Source: DATKCJ01 sp035513275 (GTDB taxonomy: Bacteria > Verrucomicrobiota > Verrucomicrobiia > Opitutales > Opitutaceae). Taken from it: DNA of 9,948 nt. The notes beneath the pieces are model-generated. The model saw nothing but the letters and a program-made list of their open reading frames with translations, was not told the DNA's origin and made no database searches. Made by a program: the position numbers and the translations under genes. Shown here in pieces: positions 1-6,579 of this stretch (the stretch's first letter is position 1; each line of letters begins with the position of its first letter). The DNA lies in the NCBI GenBank assembly GCA_035513275.1, contig DATKCJ010000202.1, positions 1 to 9,948 on the forward strand. Direction: 5' to 3'.

Positions 1-102
1 CCGCACACGGCGCACGCGATGACAAGCAAGCTCGCTGCAGTGCTCGACCGCTGCGCGGCGACGTCGCCTTCCAGCTCCAGCGCAGCGCCCCAAACGCGAT
101 GA
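1..102 (+). CDS. possible 3' end of an upstream gene, product unknown (partial)
   Basis: Reading frame 1 is open from the window edge to a TGA at 100-102 and encodes 33 residues. These comprise a short helix-like stretch (MTSKLAAVLDRC) followed by a Ser/Ala/Pro-rich tail (SPSSSSAAPQTR), which is the kind of low-complexity tail often seen at a protein C-terminus. Codons are mostly G/C-ending, as in the genes downstream. However, frame 3 is also open here (to 287) with similar third-position composition, so the assignment is weak. No family can be recognised. Its position, co-directional and just ahead of the polysaccharide genes, is compatible with an upstream member of the same locus, but this is inference only. 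Confidence 0.3.
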   Translation, partial: PHTAHAMTSKLAAVLDRCAATSPSSSSAAPQTR

Positions 103-183
103 CTGCGCTCGATCATTCAGCTCCGACGCGAGTGATGACGAACACCTTTCCGTTTCGTCCTCTCGCAAATGCCGCGAAAAACC

Positions 184-206
184 AATGTCACCTATTAGGT
201 GACATT
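184..206. promoter_or_regulatory. perfect 23-bp palindrome, candidate regulator-binding site
   Basis: Two 11-nt arms (AATGTCACCTA and its exact reverse complement) flank a single central T. It lies 89 bp before the ATG of the polymerase-like gene, in the only leader at the head of the visible locus. The symmetry, length and lack of a T-run downstream fit an operator for a dimeric helix-turn-helix protein better than a terminator. No second copy was seen in the window. It overlaps the alternative GTG at 199, which argues against that start being used. The regulator is unknown. Confidence 0.6.
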
Positions 207-274
207 CCCTCTGAAAATCGACTGTGTCTGCCAGGAACGCTTAACGGGGCATTGGTGGAGCACCGCTCGAGCAC

Positions 275-284
275 GGAGAAGGAT
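275..284 (+). promoter_or_regulatory. Shine-Dalgarno site selecting the ATG at 295
   Basis: The purine run GGAGAAGGAT ends 10 nt before the ATG at 295. It is the clearest ribosome-binding site in the window and decides this start over the in-frame GTG at 199, which sits inside the palindrome and has no comparable site. Confidence 0.65.
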
Positions 285-294
285 TGAAGACCGC

Positions 295-1773
295 ATGACG
301 ACCAATCTCCTCGAGACTCCGATTGGCACAATCCTCGGGGGCCGCAAGCGGAACATCGCGAACGCGATGCGCCTCGGCGCGTTTCTGCTCATCGTGCCGC
401 TGCCGATGTTCTCCGGCCTTCCCCCGACCCACTTGTGGTGGGGCATCGCGATCTGCATCGCGTCGATGCTGCCTGGTTATCTGTGGTCGCTCGGGAAGGC
501 ACCGGGCATTCCGATCTTTCCGATTTTCGCGATCACGCACCTCTGGGCGTTCGGGCTGCCGCTGCTCACTGCCCATCCGATCATCATGAACTACCCGGCG
601 GAGAACATCCAGATGGCCGCCGGCACTGTCGTCGGCTTCCTTTTGATCGCGACGATCGTCTGGCTGCGCGTTGCAAAGAATCCTTCCGAGCCAAGCTCGA
701 TGCGGGTAATCGATTCGCGCGCCGGCTCGGGACTCGTGTGGATTCCGCTCATCGCGTCGATCGCCTACAATCTGCTCACGCTCGCGGATCGCGCGGACAT
801 CCTCGGCCAGTTCAACTCGATCATCCGCGCTTCGATACTCGGGCTCAACACGCTCGCGGTGTTCATCCTTTGCATCCGCTGGGGAAACGGCCAGCTCACC
901 CAGCGTGCGCGGCCGATCCTCGCGCTTATGATTTCGTTGCAGCTCGCAACCGATGCCGCGGGGCTGCTGCTGATCGGCGCGATGACGACGTTCCTGATCG
1001 CACTGGTCGCCTACACTGCCGGCAAGGGCCGTGTGCCCTACCTTGCTGCGATCGCGGTCATTCTCACCTTCACGTTTCTGCACGTCGGCAAGTCCGAGAT
1101 GCGCGAGCGCTACTGGCACAACGACAACACCGTCGTCCTCGAGCCGCAGGAAATCCCCGGTTGGTATGGCGAGTGGATCGCAGCGAGCCTCGACGCGTCG
1201 ACCGCCGACATGGGTGACCAGCTCATCGGCCGGCAGAAGGAGGAAGCGCAGCCCCTTTGGTGGCGATCGAGCACGTTGCAGTTGCTTCTGCTCGCGCAGG
1301 ATCTCACGCCCTCGCAACTGCCGTTCATGGACGGCGAGACCTACGAGATCATTCCGCAGTTGATCATCCCGCGCATCCTGAATCCGAACAAGCTGCGCAC
1401 GCACGAGGGCACGCACCGCCTCAACGTCCACTACGGCATGCAGCGCTACGAGGACACGTTCACCACGACGATCGGGTGGGGACTGCTCAACGAGGCCTTC
1501 GCCAACTTCGGCCTGAAGGGTGTCGCCGGGCTCGCAGTGATCATCGGCGCTCTCTACGGGTGGGTCACGCGTTTCTCCGCGCCCGGCTCACTGCTCTCGC
1601 TGCGCGTGCTCTCCGCCGTCCTCGTGATGAGCTACGCGTTCCAGACCGAGTTTAGTGCAGGCGTCTACATCTCCGCGTTGTTCCAATCGATCATCGCGCT
1701 GGTTGCGCTCTCGTTTGTGATCATGCGCCGTGAGTGGCTGCCCGCCGCGCGCGGCCGAATCGAAGAGGAGTAG
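295..1773 (+). CDS. multi-span membrane protein, polysaccharide (oligosaccharide repeat unit) polymerase-like
   Basis: The 492-residue product is an integral inner-membrane protein with roughly ten to twelve hydrophobic segments. There are several across residues 25-125, more at 146-260, a large soluble loop at about 265-390, and final spans at about 408-478. The loop carries charged and aromatic motifs typical of Wzy-like polymerases: GKSEMRERYW (265-274), WWRSS (322-326), GETY (347-350), IPRILNPNK (358-366), then WGLLNEAFANFG (395-406) just before the last spans. Such proteins join undecaprenyl-linked repeat units at the periplasmic face. The start at 295 has a strong ribosome-binding site. 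An upstream GTG at 199 would add 32 residues without membrane or family character. The neighbours are glycosyltransferases, which supports the call. Sequence divergence in this class is large, so a related membrane enzyme of surface-glycan assembly remains possible. Confidence 0.75.
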   Translation: MTTNLLETPIGTILGGRKRNIANAMRLGAFLLIVPLPMFSGLPPTHLWWGIAICIASMLPGYLWSLGKAPGIPIFPIFAITHLWAFGLPLLTAHPIIMNYPAENIQMAAGTVVGFLLIATIVWLRVAKNPSEPSSMRVIDSRAGSGLVWIPLIASIAYNLLTLADRADILGQFNSIIRASILGLNTLAVFILCIRWGNGQLTQRARPILALMISLQLATDAAGLLLIGAMTTFLIALVAYTAGKGRVPYLAAIAVILTFTFLHVGKSEMRERYWHNDNTVVLEPQEIPGWYGEWIAASLDASTADMGDQLIGRQKEEAQPLWWRSSTLQLLLLAQDLTPSQLPFMDGETYEIIPQLIIPRILNPNKLRTHEGTHRLNVHYGMQRYEDTFTTTIGWGLLNEAFANFGLKGVAGLAVIIGALYGWVTRFSAPGSLLSLRVLSAVLVMSYAFQTEFSAGVYISALFQSIIALVALSFVIMRREWLPAARGRIEEE

Positions 1774-1848
1774 AACCGCAAATGAACTCGAATGGGCACG
1801 AATCGAAAGAAGAACGGATGACTGAATTCAACACCGTCTCTGGCAGCT

Positions 1849-1881
1849 CAATCCGCAATCCGCATTCCGCAATCCGCAATC
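1849..1881. repeat. heptamer tandem array, copy 1 of an identical 33-nt sequence
   Basis: The 33 nt consist of about four and a half units of AATCCGC, with one variant unit (ATTCCGC) in the third position. Exactly the same 33 nt, including the variant unit, occur at 7487-7519 in the same orientation. The flanking bases differ at both ends, so the identity is limited to the array. Confidence 0.85.
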
Positions 1882-1883
1882 AA

Positions 1884-1905
1884 ACCACTAGCGTCGACTA
1901 GCGGT
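1884..1905. repeat. short direct repeat / imperfect hairpin ahead of GT4 start
   Basis: ACTAGCG occurs twice (1887-1893 and 1897-1903). The same stretch can pair as ACCACTAG with CTAGCGGT (seven of eight pairs) across a 6-nt loop. It ends 17 nt before the ATG at 1923, where a ribosome-binding site would be expected. A functional role is not shown. Confidence 0.35.
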
Positions 1906-1922
1906 TCTCCACTGCCGCAAAC

Positions 1923-3113
1923 ATGCCGCGCGTCGCCTTCATCAACACCCACCCGATTCAATACTACGCGCCGCTTCACCGCGCGCTCTCGGCGCGGCCG
2001 GGGTTGGACGTGCGAGTGTTCTTCACGTGGCATGGCGGTGGCCCGGCGGTCGACGCGGGCTTCCAGCGCGAGTTCGCGTGGGACGTGCCGCTCACCGAAG
2101 GTTACGAGTTCGAGGTCGTGCCCAACACTTCGCGCAAACCGGGTCCGCACCATCGCGCCGGCATCAAGAATCCCGAACTCGTCGCGCGCGTCGCCGCGTG
2201 GAAGCCCGACGCAGTCGTGCTCACAGGCTACAATTTTCCATCAAACCTCGACGCATTGCGAAACCTCTCGCGGATGGGGATACCCGTGCTTCTGCGCGGC
2301 GACTCGCACTTGCTCGACCGCGGCACCGACCGGCTCTGGTGGCTGAAGCGGCGGATTCTCGGCAGGTTGTTTCGCCAATGCGCGGCCGTGCTCTCCGTCG
2401 GGCTGAACAACCGCGACTACTTCACCGCATGCGGCGTGCCGCGCGAGCGGATCGTGCGCTGCCCGCACTCGATCGATCGCACGCGCTTCGCAGAGCCCGA
2501 TGCGGCGCTCAACACCGAGGCAGCCGAGTGGCGAGCCACGCTCGGCTTCGGCGAGCGTCAAACAGTGCTGCTGTTCGCCGGCAAACTTGAGGCGCGGAAG
2601 CGTCCGGTCGAAATGCTCGAGGCGATCATCGCGGATGCCGACCCGCGGGTCGCGGTGCTCGTCGTCGGAACGGGGGAACTCGAGGGCCGCGTCAACACGA
2701 TCGCCGCGGCGCACCCTGATCGCGTGAAGCACGTGCCGTTTCAAAATCAGTCGCGCATGCCCGTCGTCTATCGCGCGGGCGACTTGTTCGTCCTGCCTTC
2801 CGCATATGGCGAGACTTGGGGACTCGCTGTCAACGAGGCGCTCGCGTGCCACCGGCCGGTGCTCGTGTCGGACCGAGTGGGATGCGCGCCTGACGTTGTG
2901 AAACCAGGAAACAACGGCTGGGTGTTTCCCGCGGACGACTGGCGTGCATTTCTCGCGATCGTGAAAGACGCGACCACCGAGCGCGCGATGCTATCCGCGA
3001 TGCGCCAGCGCGCGTCAGACTCGTCCATCGATTTTGACATCCCTGCCACGGCGTCCACGCTCGTCGCGGCGGTCGAACGCATCCTCGCGGAAAAATCGAC
3101 AGCCCAAACATGA
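1923..3113 (+). CDS. glycosyltransferase, family 4 (GT-B fold)
   Basis: This 396-residue protein has the usual length and architecture of a cytoplasmic GT4 retaining glycosyltransferase. The N-terminal acceptor-binding half opens with RVAFINTHPIQYYAPLHRAL, a glycine/histidine region typical of this group. The C-terminal half begins at the strand LLFAGKLEARKRP (about 216-228), whose K/R residues usually bind the donor phosphate. It continues to the E-x7-E motif with glutamates at 297 and 305 (SAYGETWGLAVNEAL), which contacts the nucleotide-sugar. It would add one sugar to the lipid-linked repeat unit. The ATG at 1923 is the only sensible start, but it has no clear Shine-Dalgarno sequence. Its TGA overlaps the ATG of the next gene (ATGA, 3110-3113), implying translational coupling to the acetyltransferase. 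Donor and acceptor sugars cannot be read from the sequence. Confidence 0.9.
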   Translation: MPRVAFINTHPIQYYAPLHRALSARPGLDVRVFFTWHGGGPAVDAGFQREFAWDVPLTEGYEFEVVPNTSRKPGPHHRAGIKNPELVARVAAWKPDAVVLTGYNFPSNLDALRNLSRMGIPVLLRGDSHLLDRGTDRLWWLKRRILGRLFRQCAAVLSVGLNNRDYFTACGVPRERIVRCPHSIDRTRFAEPDAALNTEAAEWRATLGFGERQTVLLFAGKLEARKRPVEMLEAIIADADPRVAVLVVGTGELEGRVNTIAAAHPDRVKHVPFQNQSRMPVVYRAGDLFVLPSAYGETWGLAVNEALACHRPVLVSDRVGCAPDVVKPGNNGWVFPADDWRAFLAIVKDATTERAMLSAMRQRASDSSIDFDIPATASTLVAAVERILAEKSTAQT

Positions 3114-3688
3114 CCGAGCCCGCACCTGCCTCCAGAAACTGGCTTGGAAGAAACAGCCCCTCGCCGTGGACGCGTGGCGAGCGTTTCAAACGCGCGCTGT
3201 GGCTGCTCGTTGAAACTCTGCTCTTCCGTCCGACTCCGCGCACCTGCCATCGCTGGCGGGTATGGCTGCTCAGCGTGTTCGGCGCGAAGATCGATGAACC
3301 GTCGACCGTGCGCGTGTTTCCGAACGCGCGCATTCACTTCCCGTGGAAACTCGAGCTGCGCCGCAACTGCATGGTCGGTCCCGGAGTGCTCATCTACAAC
3401 CTCGACCGGGTGACGATCGGAGCGGGCGCAAATCTCAGCCGCAACATCCACGTGTGCGCCGGCAGTCACGACTTCAACCGCTGGAGCATGCCGCTCGTCA
3501 CCGCGCCGATTGCCATCGGCGACAACGTCTGGATTGCGACCGACTGCTTCATCGGCCCCGGCGTCACGATCGGCGAACTATGTGTCGTCGGCGCGCGCTC
3601 TGTTGTCGTCGACGATCTGCCTGCGCGGAAGATTTGCGTCGGCCATCCGTGCCGGCCGGTGAAGGACCGCGTCGAACCCGCAGGATGA
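3110..3688 (+). CDS. WcaF-like sugar O-acetyltransferase (left-handed beta-helix)
   Basis: The 192-residue product is an acyltransferase of the hexapeptide-repeat (LbH) superfamily, closest in layout to the putative colanic acid acetyltransferase WcaF. A basic, Trp-rich N-terminal helix region (WTRGERFKRALWLLVETLLF, about 20-39) precedes the helix coils. These are visible from about residue 84 to 162 as repeated [IV]-G-x-x-x turns, including VTIGAGANLS, IAIGDNVWIA, FIGPGV and TIGELCVVGA. The motif CAGSHDF (116-122) contains H120, the expected catalytic histidine, and the GHPCRPVK tail (178-185) is typical of the family. It probably acetylates a sugar of the lipid-linked repeat unit using acetyl-CoA in the cytoplasm. 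It overlaps both neighbouring genes by 4 nt (ATGA at 3110-3113 and at 3685-3688), so all three genes are likely co-translated. Confidence 0.88.
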   Translation: MTEPAPASRNWLGRNSPSPWTRGERFKRALWLLVETLLFRPTPRTCHRWRVWLLSVFGAKIDEPSTVRVFPNARIHFPWKLELRRNCMVGPGVLIYNLDRVTIGAGANLSRNIHVCAGSHDFNRWSMPLVTAPIAIGDNVWIATDCFIGPGVTIGELCVVGARSVVVDDLPARKICVGHPCRPVKDRVEPAG

Positions 3689-4797
3689 GGATTGCGCAAC
3701 TCGTCGCGTCGCTCGATGCCCGCCATGGCGGGCCGTCGCGCTCCGTGCGCGCGACCGCCGAAGCGCTCGCCGCGCGCGGCCATGAGGTCGAGCTGCTCGC
3801 GACAAGCAGCGTCGAGCGCAGCGCCGCCGAGGGTGGTGTCGTCGTTCGCGAGTTTCGCCGCGAGTCGCCCGCAATGCTCGTCGTCTCGTCCGGGCTGCGG
3901 CGTCACCTCGCTTCAAACGCCTACGATGTCCTCCACGCGCACGGATTGTGGACGCGGCAGCTCGCCTACGCGCGCGCGGCCTCGGCCAACTTCGGATCGC
4001 GGTTCGTGATTTCGCCGCGCGGAATGCTCGCACCCTGGGCGCTGCGCCACCACCCGTTGCGCAAGCGACTCGCGCGACAGTTCGTGCATCCCGGCGCATT
4101 CAGCGGAGCCGACGGCTGGCATGCAACGAGCCCGGGCGAGGCAGGCGAGATCACCGCAGCGGGATTCACCCAGCCTGTGTGCGTGGCGCCAAACGGGGTC
4201 GACATCCCCAATGAGGCGGACCTCGCCGGTGCGCGCCGCTGGTGGCAAACCACCGAGCCCGCGCTCGCGTCGGGCAAACCGGTCGCGCTCTTTCACTCTC
4301 GCTTCCATAAAAAGAAACGTGTGCTCGAGCTCATCGATCTATGGGCCTCGCTGCCCGACACGGGCTGGCTGCTCGCGCTCGTCGGCATCCCGGAGGACTA
4401 CAGTGTCGATGCGCTCAAGGAGAAAGTTTTCGAAGACGGTCTCGCGAATCGCGTCGTCGTCGACGACGGCACGGAGGCGCCTCAACCCTACGCGACGGCG
4501 GACCTGTTTCTTCTGCCGACGCATTCGGAGAATTTCGGGCTCGTCGTCGCCGAGGCTCTCGCCGCCGGAGTGCCTGCGCTCGTCACGGACACCGCGCCCT
4601 GGTCTGCGCTCGCCCCAAACGGCGCCGGCTGGTGCGTGTCGTGGGAGTCGTATCGCGAGACGCTCGCCACGGCTCTCGCGACGCCGCGCGAGCAGCTCGC
4701 TGCGATGGGCGCACGCGGACGCGCGTGGGTGGGCGAGTCGTTTCCATGGTCGCGCACAGCGCAGTTGCTCGAAGAATTCTACAAGCAGTTGGAATGA
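3685..4797 (+). CDS. glycosyltransferase, family 4 (GT-B fold), second copy type
   Basis: Starting at the ATG that overlaps the acetyltransferase stop, the protein is 370 residues, normal for GT4. The reading frame stays open upstream of 3685, but that part only shadows the acetyltransferase gene. The N-terminus MRIAQLVASLDARHGGPSRSV carries the GGPSR loop typical of GT4 enzymes. FVISPRGMLAPWAL in the middle is common in exopolysaccharide glycosyltransferases of this group. The C-terminal donor domain begins near VALFHSRFHKKKR and contains the E-x7-E motif at glutamates 282 and 290 (HSENFGLVVAEAL). It is distinct from the GT4 encoded just upstream, so the two probably add different sugars. 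It is the last gene of the ATGA-coupled trio, and a MITE-like element follows its stop. Confidence 0.9.
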   Translation: MRIAQLVASLDARHGGPSRSVRATAEALAARGHEVELLATSSVERSAAEGGVVVREFRRESPAMLVVSSGLRRHLASNAYDVLHAHGLWTRQLAYARAASANFGSRFVISPRGMLAPWALRHHPLRKRLARQFVHPGAFSGADGWHATSPGEAGEITAAGFTQPVCVAPNGVDIPNEADLAGARRWWQTTEPALASGKPVALFHSRFHKKKRVLELIDLWASLPDTGWLLALVGIPEDYSVDALKEKVFEDGLANRVVVDDGTEAPQPYATADLFLLPTHSENFGLVVAEALAAGVPALVTDTAPWSALAPNGAGWCVSWESYRETLATALATPREQLAAMGARGRAWVGESFPWSRTAQLLEEFYKQLE

Positions 4798-4969
4798 GAA
4801 GGCCGCTAACACGGTTGATTGCTTCCGCGCCATCGGCGGTCGAAGACCGCCAAGTAGGGGCGCGTGTCCCTACGCGCCCTCGACCGTGCGACCGCTGCAA
4901 AGGGCGGTTGGGGATCCTCCTTCGCCCAAGGGCTACGGAGGACACTGCAACCGCCCCTACCTTTTCAGA
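4798..4969. other. spacer with palindromic elements
   Basis: No gene is seen in these 172 bp. They contain a 7-bp-arm hairpin (GGCGGTC-GAA-GACCGCC, 4835-4851) and then a 107-bp inverted-repeat element at 4854-4960. There is no clear Shine-Dalgarno sequence before the ATG at 4970. Confidence 0.6.
4854..4960. repeat. 107-bp MITE/REP-like element with 9-bp terminal inverted repeats
   Basis: The ends GTAGGGGCG (4854-4862) and CGCCCCTAC (4952-4960) are exact reverse complements. Inside the left end, GGGCGCGT (4858-4865) pairs with ACGCGCCC (4872-4879). Inside the right end, GGGCGGTTG (4902-4910) pairs with CAACCGCCC (4948-4956), enclosing further nested pairs: TCCTCC with GGAGGA, and GCCC with GGGC. 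The element therefore folds into one small and one long hairpin. No target-site duplication is obvious and it encodes nothing, consistent with a non-autonomous or REP-type repeat. It could also act as a terminator or mRNA-processing structure between genes. Confidence 0.6.
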
Positions 4970-6403
4970 ATGAAGTTTCCCGGCGCAAACCCGCGGCACA
5001 CGACCGAGCTCGGCGACTGGGTCGTCCTCGGGCACGTCGGGGGAATGATCGTGATCACCTCGTGGAGCTTCGGTGGCCAGACGCCTTGGATGCGCGAGCT
5101 CGCCACGTTTTGGAGTCTCGCGGGCGGAATCGGAATCGCGGTTCGCGCGATGACAGCTCGTCCACGCGATCCGGCGCGCACGCCACGGCGCTACCTCGCG
5201 TTGCTGTGGCCATTGTTCGCGTTTGCGGCGCTCGCGATCGTGAGTGCGCTGAATCCCCTGTATGCGCCGATGCAGCTCGGCGGACAGGAAGTGCTCGTCG
5301 AGCAAAGGAGCATCGCGTGGCTGCCGGCGTCGGCTTCGCCGGGCGACACGCTGCGAGATCTCGCGCTCTTCGTCGGGATCGTGCTCTCGTGCTTCAACCT
5401 CTACTGGGCCGTGAATGACCGCCGCACGCTGCGCCGCCTTTGCCTGCTGATCGCGGTGAACACCGTCGCACTCGCTGTGCTCGGAACCGTGCAGAAGCTG
5501 CTCGGCGCGACGCTCATGATCGGCGGCGTGCTCCCGCCGAACCTGAAATTTTTCTCGACCTTCATCTACCACAATCACTGGGGCGCGTTCACACTCGTCA
5601 CGCTGTGCATGTGTGTCGCGTTGCTCTTCCAAAGCGCGCGTCACCGTCACGGGAGATTCTGGAGTTCGCCCGGTGTGTCGGGTCTCGTGGCCACGCTCTT
5701 CCTCGCGGCATCGCTTCCGATCTCGGAGTCGCGTTCGTCGACGGCGCTCGCAGTGCTTGTCGCGGGCGCCGCGTGCACACAAGTTGCATGGCTCGCTATC
5801 AAGCGTCGCACAGCGCTCAAGTCGCTCGCGATACCGGCGGCTATCTCGCTCACGCTGCTCGGCATCGCACTTGCCGCGATTACAATGCTGGCCCGACCGA
5901 TGTTCGAAGCTCGCATTGCGCAAACACGTCAGCAGATGGTCGACATCCGCGAGGGCAACTGGGATGCGGTCGACGATCGGCCCGCGGTCTATCGCGACAC
6001 GTTGCGGATGATCGCCGACAGGCCGCTGACCGGCTGGGGCCTTGAGAGCTACGGGCACGTGTTTCCGCTCTACAAGGGAAGCGACGTCGTCGGCCCGCGC
6101 TACGTGCACGCGCATTCGGACTGGCTGCAGACGGTCGCCGAGTGCGGCATCCTCGGCACGCTGCTGCTCGTCGTGTTTGCGGCGCGATTCCTTTGGCGGT
6201 TGCCGATCGGTGGCGGCGGGCCATTCGCTGCGTGGCTCTTCGCAGGCTGTGTGGTCGTGATCGTGTATGCGGCGCTCGAGTTCCCGTTCGCGAATCCCGC
6301 GGTGCAGATGGTGTTCTGGACGGCTTTCTTCGGCGCAGTGCGCTACGTGCGGTTGGTCGAGCGGCAAACCAGTCGCGAACAGTCGACCGCACTCGTCGCA
6401 TGA
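4970..6403 (+). CDS. O-antigen ligase/polymerase family membrane protein (Wzy_C-like)
   Basis: The 477-residue protein has about ten to twelve predicted membrane spans and the O-antigen ligase (WaaL)/Wzy_C pattern. Early features are a HNHWG motif (201-205) at a membrane boundary and SESRSSTALAVLVAG. The large periplasmic loop with RPAVYRDTLRMI then leads to PLTGWGLESYG (353-362 region) and finally YVHAHSDWLQTVAECGILG (378-396), whose HAHSDWLQ..E.G core is the family hallmark. Members either transfer a finished glycan from undecaprenyl diphosphate to an acceptor or polymerise repeat units, and sequence alone does not decide which. The ATG at 4970 is chosen because MKFPG... leads straight into the first span. 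The frame remains open upstream, but only through the repeat-rich spacer and over the GT4 gene. The Shine-Dalgarno sequence is weak. Confidence 0.85.
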   Translation: MKFPGANPRHTTELGDWVVLGHVGGMIVITSWSFGGQTPWMRELATFWSLAGGIGIAVRAMTARPRDPARTPRRYLALLWPLFAFAALAIVSALNPLYAPMQLGGQEVLVEQRSIAWLPASASPGDTLRDLALFVGIVLSCFNLYWAVNDRRTLRRLCLLIAVNTVALAVLGTVQKLLGATLMIGGVLPPNLKFFSTFIYHNHWGAFTLVTLCMCVALLFQSARHRHGRFWSSPGVSGLVATLFLAASLPISESRSSTALAVLVAGAACTQVAWLAIKRRTALKSLAIPAAISLTLLGIALAAITMLARPMFEARIAQTRQQMVDIREGNWDAVDDRPAVYRDTLRMIADRPLTGWGLESYGHVFPLYKGSDVVGPRYVHAHSDWLQTVAECGILGTLLLVVFAARFLWRLPIGGGGPFAAWLFAGCVVVIVYAALEFPFANPAVQMVFWTAFFGAVRYVRLVERQTSREQSTALVA

Positions 6404-6418
6404 TCCCGGAAACTGCAG

Positions 6419-6446
6419 TTCACAGAAGGTAACAAAGGAAACAAAG
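6419..6446 (+). repeat. 28-nt intergenic repeat, copy A
   Basis: This A/G-rich sequence begins TTCACAGAAGGTAACAAAGG. It matches 22 of 28 positions of the reverse complement of 6538-6565 and 22 of 28 positions of 7450-7477. All three copies lie between genes and none within one. Confidence 0.6.
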
Positions 6447-6537
6447 TGGCATCATCCGCTCGATTGGTAGATGCAGGGAGACACATGCTCTCTTCCAAAG
6501 TTGGACAATCTGCGAGCTGTCATCCTGCCTCCGGGAC

Positions 6538-6565
6538 CTTCGTTCTCTTCGTTTCCTTCTGTAAA
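6538..6565 (-). repeat. 28-nt intergenic repeat, copy B (inverted)
   Basis: Read on the minus strand it begins TTTACAGAAGGAAACGAAGA and aligns with copy A at 22 of 28 positions. With copy A it makes an imperfect inverted repeat spanning 147 bp. It ends 14 nt before the glycosyltransferase start at 6580. Confidence 0.55.
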
Positions 6566-6579
6566 ATGCTGGTCCTTGC

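Larger units (their letters stand above)
1774..1922. other. repeat-bearing spacer between polymerase-like gene and GT4 gene
   Basis: This 149-bp spacer holds no gene. It begins with a degenerate module containing AATGGGCACGAATC (1791-1804), similar to GATGGGCACAGATC at 7431-7444. The heptamer array follows at 1849-1881, and a small repeat/hairpin lies at 1884-1905. No good terminator or Shine-Dalgarno sequence is visible before the ATG at 1923. Confidence 0.6.
6404..6579. other. spacer with inverted pair of 28-nt repeats
   Basis: No gene is visible in this 176-bp spacer. It is bounded by an inverted pair of A/G-rich repeats (6419-6446 and 6538-6565) with about 90 bp of unrecognised sequence between. 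No clear ribosome-binding site precedes the ATG at 6580. Confidence 0.55.

Noticed and set aside
99..287. 62-codon open frame whose ATG overlaps the TGA at 100-102
   Set aside because: It runs through the palindrome and the ribosome-binding region of the next gene, has no ribosome-binding site of its own and no family resemblance.
199..294. GTG at 199 as the start of the polymerase-like gene
   Set aside because: The GTG sits inside the 23-bp palindrome. The extra 32 residues are not membrane-like, and the ATG at 295 has a good Shine-Dalgarno sequence.
241..1431. 396-codon open frame on the minus strand
   Set aside because: It is the antisense shadow of the polymerase-like gene: very Arg/Asp/Glu-rich, with no motif, as expected in GC-rich DNA.
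1849..1881. CRISPR-like repeat
   Set aside because: The unit is a 7-nt tandem array without spacers, so it is a simple-sequence repeat and not a CRISPR.
3343..3684. Upstream extension of the second GT4 gene, giving a 484-residue protein
   Set aside because: The extra 114 residues only shadow the acetyltransferase gene. The ATG at 3685 overlaps its stop and begins the classic GT4 N-terminus.
4121..4969. Upstream extension of the ligase gene, giving a 760-residue protein
   Set aside because: The added part is an out-of-frame shadow of the GT4 gene plus the repeat spacer, and lacks membrane character.
4583..6367. 594-codon open frame on the minus strand
   Set aside because: It is antisense to the GT4 and ligase genes, is extremely rich in Arg/His/Glu, has no domain, and crosses the MITE-like element.
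6419..6565. Rho-independent terminator formed by the inverted 28-nt repeats
   Set aside because: The arms are about 90 nt apart and imperfect, and no T-run follows, so a classical terminator is unlikely.
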